Below, piece after piece: positions 38,175 through 48,986 of a stretch of 64,000 nt of DNA. The notes under the pieces are model-generated. The model was not told where the DNA came from. It saw only the letters and a list, made by a program, of their open reading frames with translations, and searched no databases. The translations under genes and the position numbers were made by a program. The number at the start of each line of letters is the position of its first letter. Position 1 is the stretch's first letter. Origin of the DNA: Tritrichomonas musculus (taxonomy: Eukaryota; Parabasalia; Tritrichomonadida; Tritrichomonadidae); assembly GCA_039105265.1 (NCBI GenBank), contig JAPFFF010000029.1, forward strand, positions 496,001-560,000. Direction: 5' to 3'.

Positions 38175-40135
38175 TTATAACTTAGAATAAAGTGAAGGTT
38201 GTTGTTGATCTGTCGGTATTATCGGAAGAGGTCCTCCATATGAACTTTCAATTAATTTTACATACGATTTTAATTCATCTCGCACAAATAAATCAAAGTC
38301 CGAAATCTTGGAAAGTTCATTCTGAATATCGCATGGTTTGCAACTTATAGAATCAGCTGTAATATTATCAAATATATTAGTACTGGCATTATTATCATTT
38401 GCGACAGAAATATTATTAGTATTCGAATTGTCATCATTGCATTTTTGATCATAATTTTTCTGAAATTTTGATGATAAGTTAGAAAACAAAGATTTTTTCT
38501 TTGGCAAAGAAGAAATTTTGTTTGAAGTTATTGATGGCGATTTACTTATTTTAACTGATTTCTTTGAAAGAGATGTTGAATATAAAGAAATATTATCAAT
38601 TTTTATTAGTAAATCCCAGCAAGTTGCATAAAAAAGACCATTTTGAGAGCTTTCTTTAAATTTTGGATGACTTGAATAATCATCAGCACCACTCAATAAA
38701 ACATTTTCTGAATTTGAATTAGAATTTTTGTTATCTGTTGAATTTATCTGTGAATTTTTATTTTTCTTTAATTCTTCATGATTAACGAACTCAACTGAGC
38801 TTTTAATTGGTGAAGATTTCCAATTTTCTTGAATTTCTAGTTGATTTAAATAATGATTTCTGTTGCGAATTTCTGCAATGAAGAAAGGAATGTAAGCATG
38901 AATAACTTCTGGCATCAACAAACGATTTTTAACGCAATTAATTACAAAAGATCGGAAAGAAAAATGAAGAGCTGAAGATGAAGAAAATTGTATAGCAATT
39001 CTCATGATAACAGAAAATATTTGATATGAAGGGTCTGAAAGAACTTTAGCTGTTTGAAATGGTAAATATTTCAGCATTAATGTTAGGAATGAAATGCATT
39101 GTACAATCTCACGTGTTAATCGATCTGTTGGATTTATTAAATTCTTAACAGCGATCTCAACAAGAGGAAGGATCTTCAATGAAATGTCTGAATTAATGAG
39201 GCAAACCGCAGAATGCCATTGTGCATCTTTAATGCGTTGTTTGTCATTCGAATTCATTGTTTCTGTAATGATTGAAACGCAGAGATCTGATCGAAAGTAT
39301 TTGCCTATATTAGGTGATACTAGCCCATAAGAAAGAAGCTTGTACATTGATGCTATGTTTAATGTATAATCATCATCTTCGTCATTTGTTATATATGTAT
39401 CATTTGATTTGAAAAATTTGATGACTTCAACAATTTTGGAGCCAATATGGGCATCATTAACAAGCCAATTTTGAATTCCTAAAAATCGTGTATTACCTGT
39501 TAAAAGTTTTTCAAATAGTGAACAAACTGAGGGATTATAGCAAAAATAAAGTAAATCTGGCAAAAAATTAATTGATTCCATTGATTCTTTTGGGCAATTG
39601 TAAAAAGAATTGAATGTGATTGTTGCGATTCTTCCAAGAACTGCATTTGACTTATCATCAAGGTAAAACTTTTGGCTTTTATCAGGATTATTTTGATTTT
39701 TTGAGTTAGATCTTTGATTGTTTAAATAATTAACGCAATTCTGAATTATTACTTCTGAAACGTTTGAAAAAAAGCCATTTTCAAGAATAGGTTTGAATGA
39801 CAATGGATTATCGTTGAAACAAAAATGATAAAAAGCGCGTATTGTTTTTATGTCTAAATCTGGAGATAAGCTTATACTTAAAAGTTCTAATAAATGTTTT
39901 TTTGCACTGTTGGTTAGTAATACAAAAAATAAAAAATACTATTCTTTAATTCCAGCAGGTGATTCATGAAATGCTGGTAAGCAGTAAGGCTCGTTCAAAA
40001 AAGTAAATATCGAAGGATTGGTATCTTGAACTTTTTTTGATAACTTATTAACATTTTCTTCTATAATCCTGAAGGTTAGATTTTAAAATCATATTAATCA
40101 TACTCAAAAATATTTGGTGGATCTTCTCCATCCAT
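38175..40135 (-). CDS. Spliced helical-repeat protein, three exons (possibly SAPS-like)
   Basis: Exon 1 40,104-40,135, exon 2 39,940-40,068, exon 3 38,175-39,906. Removing introns of 35 and 33 bp gives a continuous frame of 630 residues starting MDGEDPPNIFE and crossing both junctions in frame; both junctions fall in the same codon phase (after two bases). Without splicing the frame meets stops in both introns. The first 380 residues are alpha-helical and armadillo-like (LLELLSISLSPDLDIKTIRA, VCSLFEKLLTGN, WLVNDAHIGSKIVEVIKFF), reminiscent of SAPS proteins that bind PP6-type phosphatases, but this match is weak. The last 250 residues are Asn/Ser/Lys-rich and disordered, with a short Pro/Gln C-terminus. 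Function unknown. Confidence 0.85.
39907..39939 (-). other. Intron 2, 33 bp
   Basis: Minus strand: begins GTATTTTTTA and ends TACTAACCAACAG. Same branch/acceptor style as intron 1. The 5' site is weaker (GTATTT) and the body is a T-rich run. It contains an in-frame stop, and removal joins GAA TA|T in frame. Confidence 0.82.
40069..40103 (-). other. Intron 1, 35 bp
   Basis: Minus strand: begins GTATGATTAA and ends TCTAACCTTCAG. The fused branch/acceptor (CTAAC a few bases before CAG) is the parabasalid type known from Trichomonas (ACTAACACACAG). It contains an in-frame stop, so splicing is needed. Confidence 0.85.
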
Positions 40136-40384
40136 TTATTTTTTTTCTTTTTTTTTTAATATTCAAATTCAATATGCACATTGAAATATTAAATGAAGTT
40201 AGATTTTAACTTTGATGTAGATTTAACTTATTAGAAATAATATAAAAGTAAAAATCTATCATAAAGATATGCAAAAATAAATGTATATGTTCATTTATTA
40301 AAATATTAAAATAAATTAATAAAAAAAAAAAGTTGATTTCATAAAAATATAAATGAAAACATAATTTTACTGATTTTTATCCAG

Positions 40385-40415
40385 CAAAGTTTATTTGTAT
40401 TACAAATAAACTTTG
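40385..40415. repeat. Perfect 15-bp inverted repeat with 1-nt centre
   Basis: Arms CAAAGTTTATTTGTA and TACAAATAAACTTTG are exact reverse complements around one T. It lies in the roughly 450-bp gap between the divergent genes at 40,135 and 40,587, so it may be a regulatory or structural site. The rest of this gap is AT-rich with no gene. Confidence 0.8.
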
Positions 40416-40586
40416 TATGCCTATAAAAACTTGATTTGAAAATATCATTTTTTTATTAAGTAATCAAATGAAATCATGATGTAAATTTTTATTTTGGCAT
40501 TCTGAATTAATAAAAAAAATTTTAGCATTAATGATAAATATTTTTGATATTTTGAATATTCATATTCAGGGAAATTTATTGGTATT

Positions 40587-42494
40587 TTGATCAATGTCAG
40601 AATATGTATTCAAAAAGTTTCATTTTATCATATTATTCTAACTGTGAATCCAGAAAATCAAATTGACGATTCTACTAATAGTGTAAGTACCAAAACGCCT
40701 TTAACAAAAATAAAAAAATCTAGATTTCAAAGGAAAGATTCTAGTACAAATATTGGAATTGATGGATCTGTTAAGATTCCACTCTCATCAAGTATAAAAA
40801 AGACTGTATCTAGTGATAACTCATCGCACCCAAGTTTCAAAGGAAATTATGCGATGTATCCAAATACCATTTTAAAGCCAGTAAAATTTAGCATTCCAAA
40901 GCGTATGCCTTCTAAAAACCGTGATGATATTCCTTTAAAATCGTCGGCAGATATTTCTAAAGAAAAATTAGAATTATTTAAAAATCGCTCATCACATAAT
41001 TATAATATCAATAACAATGATTCTTCGTCAAAAGAAGAGCCTGTTACTAAAATAGAAAGAAGAGGAAGAAAAAAGAAAAATGTAGATAATAAAAATGATT
41101 TGAAAAATCAAAAACGAAAATTAAATCCAGAAAATATGCAAGAAGAAACTGATGATAAAATTAACGAAGAAGTGAGATTAGATTGCATACATGAGCATGA
41201 ATTAAGAACAAAAATTAATGTTGATATCAATAATCAAACTCAAGTTAAAATTAAGTCCAATACCAAAAAGGAAGTGAATACTGCAGCCCATAATGAAGAC
41301 CAATGTAATGATACAAATGGAATTCTATTCCGCCCTGATCCATTATCAAAACCAAGCAAAGTAAAATTTCAGATCGCTCGTTCAATATCAGCACGCAACC
41401 CAAGCGCAAATACAGAATTAGCATCAGATTCAAATCAACTTTTTAATAAAACAGTTCGTTATTTGTTAGCTAAAAAAAAAATGTTTTTCGGTGCTGATAC
41501 TCAAATCTGTAGAACAACTTCAAAACCTTTAAATTCAGCAAATTTGCCAAAAACTCCTTTTGAATATGTCAGAAATAGGCCAGTTCCAATACTCAGTCAT
41601 TTCAAAAACTCGCAATTCAATAGTAAACTCCTTAAATTTTCTTCAAAAGAAGTTGCATGTTCACATTCAGATGATGAGGCGCATGATATCTACGAAGCAA
41701 TAAAACCCCGAATTAAATTAATCACAAGCAAGAATAATAGAAATAGTAGATCAGCTGAAAAAAGTAAAAATGAACCAATTGCTGCTGAATCAAGTGTCCA
41801 CAATAATCCACAAAAGAAGAATCAGCATGCTTTATCTGTTTTCAGCGAACAATACAGAAAATCTCTCAATATTCAGAATTTAATTAAAGAAAATGAATCA
41901 AAAACAAAGTCCAAAGCGAAACATGCATATGGAGAGAATACAAGTGAAGAAATCGGCAATTATCTCATAAACAATCGTATAAAATGGGATTTACCACAAA
42001 ATAGCAGCAATAAAGATGAAAATGAAAAGAGGAGTGTTTCATTTTTAGAAGCAAATAAAATAAGCCCCGCTGAGAAAGCAAGGTCTATTTTAAAAATGCT
42101 TGAGAAAAATGATTTTTCTGATGATCGATCATTTACAAATTCAAATGAGAAAATCTTTCAAAGCATAGAAGAAAAAGAGGAGAAATCAAACGATAAGTTT
42201 ATTCCTCCTTATTTCAGAGAACATCAATGTAAAGTCAATCATCAAAATGATATAAAAAATGTAATAAATAAAGAAAAGAAAAGGAAAAAAATTAGTTATT
42301 TTGTGGATGCAGAAGAATTAAATCAAATGCAGGAAGTAACTCGCCAATATGGAATTTGTGAAGAAGCTTTCCGTCCTTTTTCTTTTAATACAAATAAGAA
42401 GACATCAAATTCATCAGATCAATTTGATATTAATTTCAGTCAAGCTGATGGATTCTTTGAGCTAGATGATGATGAAGAACTATTTAAAATTTGA
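40587..42494 (+). CDS. Unrecognised basic, disordered protein (635 aa)
   Basis: A long open frame with host-like composition, rich in Lys, Asn, Ser and Glu and with few hydrophobic stretches. Basic clusters (RRGRKKKN near residue 157, EKKRKKIS near 565) look like nuclear localisation signals; the C-terminus is acidic (FFELDDDEELFKI). Repeated short FxP/RxP-type words (PRIKLI, FEYVRNRPVPI) occur. No domain recognised. A nuclear or cytoskeletal adaptor is possible, by inference from the NLS-like clusters only. The first 24 residues differ in character from the rest, so a later start cannot be ruled out. Confidence 0.75.
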   Translation: MINVRICIQKVSFYHIILTVNPENQIDDSTNSVSTKTPLTKIKKSRFQRKDSSTNIGIDGSVKIPLSSSIKKTVSSDNSSHPSFKGNYAMYPNTILKPVKFSIPKRMPSKNRDDIPLKSSADISKEKLELFKNRSSHNYNINNNDSSSKEEPVTKIERRGRKKKNVDNKNDLKNQKRKLNPENMQEETDDKINEEVRLDCIHEHELRTKINVDINNQTQVKIKSNTKKEVNTAAHNEDQCNDTNGILFRPDPLSKPSKVKFQIARSISARNPSANTELASDSNQLFNKTVRYLLAKKKMFFGADTQICRTTSKPLNSANLPKTPFEYVRNRPVPILSHFKNSQFNSKLLKFSSKEVACSHSDDEAHDIYEAIKPRIKLITSKNNRNSRSAEKSKNEPIAAESSVHNNPQKKNQHALSVFSEQYRKSLNIQNLIKENESKTKSKAKHAYGENTSEEIGNYLINNRIKWDLPQNSSNKDENEKRSVSFLEANKISPAEKARSILKMLEKNDFSDDRSFTNSNEKIFQSIEEKEEKSNDKFIPPYFREHQCKVNHQNDIKNVINKEKKRKKISYFVDAEELNQMQEVTRQYGICEEAFRPFSFNTNKKTSNSSDQFDINFSQADGFFELDDDEELFKI

Positions 42495-42659
42495 TTCAAA
42501 AAAAAATAAAATAAAATGTTTTATATTAATAAAAATATCTATGCATGAAATATTTTAATATGATCCGTTTATATAAATAATCATATTTTATAGTTAATAG
42601 CATTGTCACTATAAAGAACAAATTAAGTATTTCTTTCTCTTTTCAGATAACAATCTGAA

Positions 42660-45095
42660 TTATATGGAACTTTCACTATTTGCATTTTTTCTATCGATAT
42701 TAAGACTGTTTAAAAGTAGCTCAAATTGATTATAAAGTTCATGTAAGTTAGGTACGTCTTTTATCAATTTTTTAATTTCATCAAAAGCACCAAATAAAAA
42801 TCCATAGAAAACATTTGTCATTTTTTGTGGGTTTGAGTTTATATTTCTAAATTTAAATGAATAACCAAAAATCATCCTTGCTATTTCTACCTCATCTCCT
42901 ACTTTTAAACTGGACAATAATTGAGGTGTATTTTGGCCATTAATAAACTGGGATAATAGTTTATTAATTTCTGGAACAGCAACAAAAACTTGCCCAACAA
43001 AATTGTTACTAGAATGAGCATATTCCAATTGTTTTTGTAGTAAAATTACGAAATTGCTAATATAATCAAATATTCCTGAAAACGAGTATCGTTGTAATAA
43101 TTCTTCCTGAATTTCATTGAGGTCAATCATTGCAATTGTTTCATTTGATATATGAACCGGAATAGTATGTTTATTGTATTCACAAATTAAGTTAGATCTA
43201 ACAAAGAACTTCAAAAATTTCAAAACTTGATTAAAACAAGCTTCTTCTAGTTTATCTATAATTGGCATTCCAGAGATTGGAGGTTGGTTGTCGAAATAAT
43301 CAGTTCGAAAAACTTTTTTAATATAAGAAAACTCATTCTGGATTTCGATTTCGCAGTTATTGGAATTAAATATGGTATTAAACTTAGTAGATAAATCAGA
43401 CTTAATAAAAATTTTTATTTTTTCAATTGATTTTTTAAATTCTTCTTTTGATCTTCTTTTGTATTCAGTGATTTGATCATTAAATTGTTCAATTAATTGT
43501 TGTTGTTTTGTACTTTCAATATTTCTCTCTAATAATAGAATTTCTCTTAAGTATTTTTCTTCATCATCAAAAGAGTGGGAAAATAGTTTGGTAAAAACAT
43601 TAATAAAATTTTTGATGTAAACAGATTTTATGTCACTTATAAAATCATCTGTAGCTACAAAAAAGATTGATGAATAATGGTTCGTGAGTATTTCAATAAA
43701 ATCGCTTTGAGCATTAATAATTTCTTTGAATGGAATAAATGCTTTTGTTTCTCTCTTCAAAAAATTTTTAATTTCATCTAAATATTTCCAATTATTATAA
43801 GATATCATAATTGCAACCTTGGCAAATGGCAATTCATCTTCGTTTAATTTGCCATTATAAATAAATTCAAGAGGATTCTTGTTATGACTAATACAATCAA
43901 CTTGATAATTTTCCCATTTTTTCACAAGTGTCATATCCAAGTCTAGTTCTTCTTTCTCTGGGATATCAACCAGATCACTCCTTTTTATAAAACTATAGTA
44001 AAATGCTTTTGAAAAAATATTGCAGCTATTAAAATGTTCCAAATTTTTCTTGAAAAAAAGCGCGGATGTAGGATTGTCAACAATTTTGGTAATAATTAAA
44101 ATATCAAGGAAAGTTATTGGATATAAATAAAATAAATTAACGATGAGATGGTCTAGATGAATTTCATTTGATGTCATTTTTAATTTAATCGCTTCTGAAA
44201 TAGGTTTAAAAAAAATTTTAATGTTAGCTTCATGGTTTTTATCATTAATAAATATTTCTTCTAAAGAATCGATGATTATGCATTTACCTTCATCATTAAA
44301 AAGAATTTTTGTAGGTGAAAATAAAGGTGAATATTTCCATTGTCTAATGCTTTTGATTATTATTTCATTAAGAAATGCTTGTGGATATTTGTCAATAATA
44401 ATTTCTAATATTTCTAATTGTTGAATTGTCAATTTTTGAATGGATTTCATAAGCGATATTTGAATTTTTTGGATATAATTATCTGCTTTTTGATAATAAA
44501 CAAAAAATGATTTCATGAACAAAATTTGAAAGTAATAATTGTGCCGAATAAATGCTAAAGATCCTTGTAAAAATGCTTTTTCGTTATCTTGAAATAATAA
44601 TAAAAAATCTTTTGCATCATTGCAAAATTTATAAGAAAAAAAACCTCCAAACATATTCGAGAAAGTAACATTCCAAAAATAGTATCCTAGAATAGGATTT
44701 TCTTCAAATAATTTTAATAAGTTGGCTTGAATTTTCTTTGAGTTCTTGAGTGCTTTAACATCACTGAAAAAATTGTTTTGAGTATATCTTATATTTTCAC
44801 TAGTTCTGAAAATATAATTGTCGTCATAAATTGGACAATTAAAATGAAAATTGTTAAACTCTGAATTATTATGAGTACTTTTTTCGAAAAACTTGTTGTT
44901 CTTTACCTCTTCTACTAAATAGATTTGAAAATCAAGTAGATTTAAAAATAGGCAATTAAGTGCAAAATCTTCATAATGTTTCTTAAAAAAAAAGTTCGAC
45001 TTATTTAATAGTACAGCTGGTTGAACTAATTCTTCTTTCCAGTGTGGCTCCATTAGCTTTTTATATTGCTCAAAAGTTGTAGAGCTATTGGTCAT
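42660..45095 (-). CDS. Unrecognised large helical protein (811 aa)
   Basis: Single open frame from MTNSSTTFEQYKKLM. Throughout it has amphipathic helices with Phe/Leu/Ile and Lys, including LLKLFEENPILGYYFWNVTF and LQKQLEYAHSSNNFVGQVFV; a coiled-coil stretch lies around 520-570 (QQLIEQFNDQITEYKRRSKE). There is no signal peptide or clear membrane helix. The general look recalls helical GTPase-regulator or vesicle-tethering proteins, but I can name no family. It converges with the gene ending at 42,494, leaving 165 bp between. Confidence 0.8.
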   Translation of the reverse strand: MTNSSTTFEQYKKLMEPHWKEELVQPAVLLNKSNFFFKKHYEDFALNCLFLNLLDFQIYLVEEVKNNKFFEKSTHNNSEFNNFHFNCPIYDDNYIFRTSENIRYTQNNFFSDVKALKNSKKIQANLLKLFEENPILGYYFWNVTFSNMFGGFFSYKFCNDAKDFLLLFQDNEKAFLQGSLAFIRHNYYFQILFMKSFFVYYQKADNYIQKIQISLMKSIQKLTIQQLEILEIIIDKYPQAFLNEIIIKSIRQWKYSPLFSPTKILFNDEGKCIIIDSLEEIFINDKNHEANIKIFFKPISEAIKLKMTSNEIHLDHLIVNLFYLYPITFLDILIITKIVDNPTSALFFKKNLEHFNSCNIFSKAFYYSFIKRSDLVDIPEKEELDLDMTLVKKWENYQVDCISHNKNPLEFIYNGKLNEDELPFAKVAIMISYNNWKYLDEIKNFLKRETKAFIPFKEIINAQSDFIEILTNHYSSIFFVATDDFISDIKSVYIKNFINVFTKLFSHSFDDEEKYLREILLLERNIESTKQQQLIEQFNDQITEYKRRSKEEFKKSIEKIKIFIKSDLSTKFNTIFNSNNCEIEIQNEFSYIKKVFRTDYFDNQPPISGMPIIDKLEEACFNQVLKFLKFFVRSNLICEYNKHTIPVHISNETIAMIDLNEIQEELLQRYSFSGIFDYISNFVILLQKQLEYAHSSNNFVGQVFVAVPEINKLLSQFINGQNTPQLLSSLKVGDEVEIARMIFGYSFKFRNINSNPQKMTNVFYGFLFGAFDEIKKLIKDVPNLHELYNQFELLLNSLNIDRKNANSESSI

Positions 45096-45465
45096 TTAAT
45101 CTATAATTTTTTTGGCAAAAAAAGAAAAACTATATATATTAAAGGTAATGTCATCTTATTTTATATAAATAATAATGCAAATTTCTAAATAATAATGATT
45201 AGTAAAGGTCGTACAACAAAATTGAATAAAAAATAAAAAAAAATAAATTTATACTTATCTTAATAAATAATTTATTTAATAATTATAATATATAATTTAT
45301 ATATATTATATCCTATATTATAAAATGTAATGATTGAAATAAAGACATTAATTAAAATTCAATATATATCGATTTCTTATATATTTGTATCATTTAAAAA
45401 ATATAGATGTCATTTGAATGGGTATACTATGTGTTATACAAATAATATTTTACTTTTTGACGAAA

Positions 45466-45612
45466 TCATTCAGTATCTGAAATATTAGACTTTTTATATT
45501 TATGAAACCAATCAACTAAATCTTCATTTTTAGAAAAAACTGGCATTTGATTTGGAATAAAATTCAAATATATTAGAGAGTAAATGCATATAAATAAAAT
45601 TATATTCTTCAT
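45466..45612 (-). CDS. Possible small hydrophobic protein (48 aa)
   Basis: A 48-codon frame beginning MKNIILFICIYSLIYLNFIP, a signal-anchor-like hydrophobic start, followed by a polar tail ending SNISDTE. The same frame continues upstream without a Met for about 28 codons in plausible codons (SSKIEFVELLNDDFKKIGRY), so it may be the last part of a longer, broken or spliced gene. Weak support. The rest of 45,096-46,176 shows no gene; it is AT-rich with short direct repeats of no clear kind. Confidence 0.35.
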   Translation of the reverse strand: MKNIILFICIYSLIYLNFIPNQMPVFSKNEDLVDWFHKYKKSNISDTE

Positions 45613-46176
45613 TGGACTCCTGTAACGTCCAATTTTTTTAAAATCATCATTTAATAATTCAACAAATTCAATTTTACTAGATTTTTTAGCTAAAAAATGA
45701 AATTTTTTTCAATAATAATAACTATTTTTATATAACACTTAATGTTTTAAAAGTATATAAAAAGATATCAAAAGAATTAATGATTAAAATAAATTATATA
45801 AAAAGTTATCGCTATTCTAAATTTTAATAAAGTGTTATAAAATTCTTATCAAAAAAAATTAAAATAAATTGAGATAAAATACTCAAATTTATTTTCTGAA
45901 GAAAATTTAATATATACTTATATCCTATTAGTTTTTATATTAATTTGAATTATGTACGATGCAAATATTTATAAAACTAATTATTATTATAAAAATAAAA
46001 TATAATTAGTTTAAACAAACAAATCATTGAGTTTTACTGTAAAAATTCAGTTGTACTACCTCTTGATTAGTTTGTTCTTAAAATTTCTAAAATTCTATTT
46101 GATAATAAGAAAATTGTCTAAAAGGTAATTTTTTAATATAAAAAGGTTAAATGATATGTTAAATGATATGTTAAAA

Positions 46177-47652
46177 TCATGCTCTATTGTATTCAGAATC
46201 CTTAGGTAAGAGTCTTTCGCCTTCTGGAACAATGATGAATTTACATAATATTGCAGCAGCTAAAGCAAAAAGTGAGGCGCATCCAATTATTGGTGCTCTT
46301 TTTCCATCGAAGTACTTGTTTGAAATTGTTCCCACACCAGAAGTCAAAATGAAATTAGTTGTTTGTTGACCAACGACTAAAAAGCAGTTCAACACGCCCA
46401 TGTAAACGCCCATTGTTTCAACAGGTACGTTTAATCCTACAACAGCAAAAGGAATCGAGTTAAAAATAGACAAAGATACGCCTAATGGTAAAAATATTGC
46501 GAGTAATGCATACTTATCTGTTACAAAGAAAACGCAAAGCAAGCATATAGCTTCAATAATTTGAGAAGAAGCGTATGTCCACTTCATTCCGATCTTCTTT
46601 ACAAGATATCCTTGAAATGGGGCATATAAAAGGACTAATGCACTAGATACGCCAATTGTTAGCATACCAAATGAAACGCCTTTCATATATCTAGCATGTC
46701 CATCTATGTCATCTTCATTCGATGTTCCATGAAATATATCGTGGCCGAAGAAGTCTGTTGTTTCAATTATGAATGGATAATATGCCATCCATGAGAAGAA
46801 ATATACCATAGATATTCTGAAGATTGCTAAAGGCATGTGTTTCACAGCCCTAAAAATCTGAACAAATGGATTCTTTTTATGAACATCATGTGTTAGCTGT
46901 TCTTCAGGACCGCAAAGAAAAGTAATAATTGTGCATATTATAACAAAAATTCCAGCAATTAAAAACATAAATTGTTCATCAGTGAACATTCCATTAGTGT
47001 ATTGAGCTAATTGGAAGCCGCCAATGATATTTGCTAAGAATGCTGCAAAACCCTGAACTGCTGAGCAAACGGTTGTGGCCATCATTTGTTGATGTTGTGG
47101 AACAAGATCTCCAATTAAAGCTCTTGCTGGTCCTTGGAGAGTATTAATTGAGATATAAGTTGTGAGCATAGCTATAACAAAAATGGTAATTTTAACTGAT
47201 TTCTGATCTTTTCCTTTTGTGATCAGATCAGCTATTTTATCTAGGAAATAAAAAATGGTAAAACCAGTTATAATTCCAACGCAACCAGCAACTAAAAAGG
47301 GACGACGTCTTCCAATTTTGAACTTGCATTGGTCGCTGAAGTGGCCAACAAGAGGTTGAACCACAAAACCAGATAATGGGCCAATAATCCAAACGACTGA
47401 TATTAGCGAAGGGGGAATTCCAACACGTCGCATAATGGGTGTACCTAATGAATTTCCTACGCTATAAGCTATTTGAAAAGCTAAAAGTGAGCAGCATAAG
47501 CCAATAATGTGAAGAAAAGAAAGTTTTTCTCTTTTATTTAATGGAATCCATTCCTTTCTCTGACCACCATGTTGCTGATTCAATTCGCTCAATGAATCAC
47601 TTATGGGCATATACGGAGAATTCTGGAATGAGTCTACAGAGTTGGAATTCAT
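46177..47652 (-). CDS. SLC45/GPH-type sugar transporter (MFS)
   Basis: 491 residues with about 12 membrane helices. The loop after helix 2 reads GHFSDQCKFKIGRRRPF (RxGRRRP at about 114-118), the signature of sucrose/H+ symporters and SLC45 proteins, and WIIGPLSGFVVQPLVG before it matches the same family. A loop of about 25 charged residues follows helix 6. Likely a proton-coupled sugar importer at the plasma membrane; the substrate cannot be told. A polar N-tail of about 40 residues is cytosolic. The start is supported by a possible Inr-like TCACTA 5-10 bases upstream. Confidence 0.9.
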   Translation of the reverse strand: MNSNSVDSFQNSPYMPISDSLSELNQQHGGQRKEWIPLNKREKLSFLHIIGLCCSLLAFQIAYSVGNSLGTPIMRRVGIPPSLISVVWIIGPLSGFVVQPLVGHFSDQCKFKIGRRRPFLVAGCVGIITGFTIFYFLDKIADLITKGKDQKSVKITIFVIAMLTTYISINTLQGPARALIGDLVPQHQQMMATTVCSAVQGFAAFLANIIGGFQLAQYTNGMFTDEQFMFLIAGIFVIICTIITFLCGPEEQLTHDVHKKNPFVQIFRAVKHMPLAIFRISMVYFFSWMAYYPFIIETTDFFGHDIFHGTSNEDDIDGHARYMKGVSFGMLTIGVSSALVLLYAPFQGYLVKKIGMKWTYASSQIIEAICLLCVFFVTDKYALLAIFLPLGVSLSIFNSIPFAVVGLNVPVETMGVYMGVLNCFLVVGQQTTNFILTSGVGTISNKYFDGKRAPIIGCASLFALAAAILCKFIIVPEGERLLPKDSEYNRA

Positions 47653-47656
47653 GAAT

Positions 47657-47662
47657 TAGTGA
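47657..47662 (-). promoter_or_regulatory. Possible Inr (TCACTA) of the transporter gene
   Basis: Minus-strand TCACTA lies 4 bases before the ATG at 47,652. It fits the trichomonad initiator TCA+1Y(T/A), which is usually within 20 bases of the start codon. The motif is short, so chance is possible. Confidence 0.5.
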
Positions 47663-47993
47663 TCACTCAATTCAATGACCTTTACAAATTATTCTTAATT
47701 TATATCCTCTACCAACGGAAAATAGAAATTTTTTTCAAAATATTGAAAGGTAATTGAAACATATTCAATAAATACCTATTGAATAAATTCAATAGATAAA
47801 ATTATTTTTTTTTTTTTTTTTTTTTTTTGTCTAATAATGTACGTTTTGTAATGCATATCATTATAATAAATTTATAAGAACATTCTTTTTAATCGTATAA
47901 ATAATTTAGTAATTTTGAGGAAAAGTGATATGATGACTAAAAATTTAAAAAATTTATAAAATTTTAATAAAATTTTTGCATTTTTTAATTAAC

Positions 47994-48737
47994 ATGAGCG
48001 AAATCTCTGGTTCGTTCTTTGATGATTTCTTTAATTTTAGTTCAGATAATGAGAGTTCAACAGACGAAGAGACCGAAACTCAAAATGCTGAAAAGAGAAC
48101 TACAATTACTGGTGTTGTTCCTCAAATTGGTAGTCCGCAAAAACTTAATGAGGGAAGTATTGTTTCTTTTGAACTTAATCCTGGTTCTCCAAGCATTGGT
48201 ACTGAAACCTGTTATATCCCATCAGCATCTGAGGTTGATAAAATGTCACAAATTTTTGATCCCGGTAGAAATGTATCAAGCAGTTCCTTTGTAGAGTCTA
48301 ATTGTTTATTGAATTATAATGCTCAAGGAGCAGATATGTTATCAATTAAATACCAAACTATTAACAGCAATCTTCAAATTATAAAAGGAAATCAGCCCAA
48401 TAAAATAATAATAAATACCAATGAAAAAAAACGTAAAACTCGTGAGAATTATGGAAATGGGCCCGAATCTGAATATCTCAAGAAAAATTTTCCACATTAT
48501 AAAGAGCCTTATTCGAATTGCGACGTTTTTATTCGTCTTGGAAAACCTAATAAAAAATCAATGATTTCACTTGGAGAGCAGTATAACGATAAATTTAAGA
48601 AAGAAATAAAATCAAATTTATTACCAGAATTTAGTCGTTACCACAAAAGAAACTACGGCATAGCTGTTTGGTTTTTCCAAGATATCTTTAATCATATCTT
48701 TCCGTGGCTTCGAGAAAGTGGGAAATTAATATTTTAA
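47994..48737 (+). CDS. Unrecognised protein with acidic N-terminus and conserved-looking C-terminus (247 aa)
   Basis: Start chosen at MSEISGSFFDD (47,994); the upstream Met adds six residues from leader DNA. Residues 1-50 are acidic and Ser-rich, 50-140 low-complexity, with a Lys/Arg cluster (KKRKTRE) near 150. The last 95 residues look folded: YLKKNFPHYKEP, DVFIRLGKPNKKSMISLGEQY, then an aromatic WFFQDIFNHIFPWLRE end. I recognise no family. The NLS-like cluster and acidic start would fit a nuclear regulator, by inference only. A T-tract of about 20 lies upstream at 47,809. Confidence 0.7.
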   Translation: MSEISGSFFDDFFNFSSDNESSTDEETETQNAEKRTTITGVVPQIGSPQKLNEGSIVSFELNPGSPSIGTETCYIPSASEVDKMSQIFDPGRNVSSSSFVESNCLLNYNAQGADMLSIKYQTINSNLQIIKGNQPNKIIINTNEKKRKTRENYGNGPESEYLKKNFPHYKEPYSNCDVFIRLGKPNKKSMISLGEQYNDKFKKEIKSNLLPEFSRYHKRNYGIAVWFFQDIFNHIFPWLRESGKLIF

Positions 48738-48986
48738 TATTTTAAAAGAAAATTTTGAATTATATAAACAAGTCCCACCCCTATTTTTAACTCATATTTT
48801 TTTTTTGTATATCTTTTATTATTAATGTAATTGAAGGTGATATAAATGAAAGACATAATAATACAAATGATTTTTTATATAAAACCGATAGTCATATATA
48901 TATAAAACATCAAATTCAATTGTAATTTGATTCAATCAAAGATGCATCAAAAAAATTGAATCATCATCAAAAAATATAATATGTGA

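Noticed and set aside
40620-40670. Possible intron at the 5' end of the gene at 40,587
   Set aside because: TTCTAACTGTGAATCCAG is too far from the CTAAC to the AG for this style, and the joins I tried give stops.
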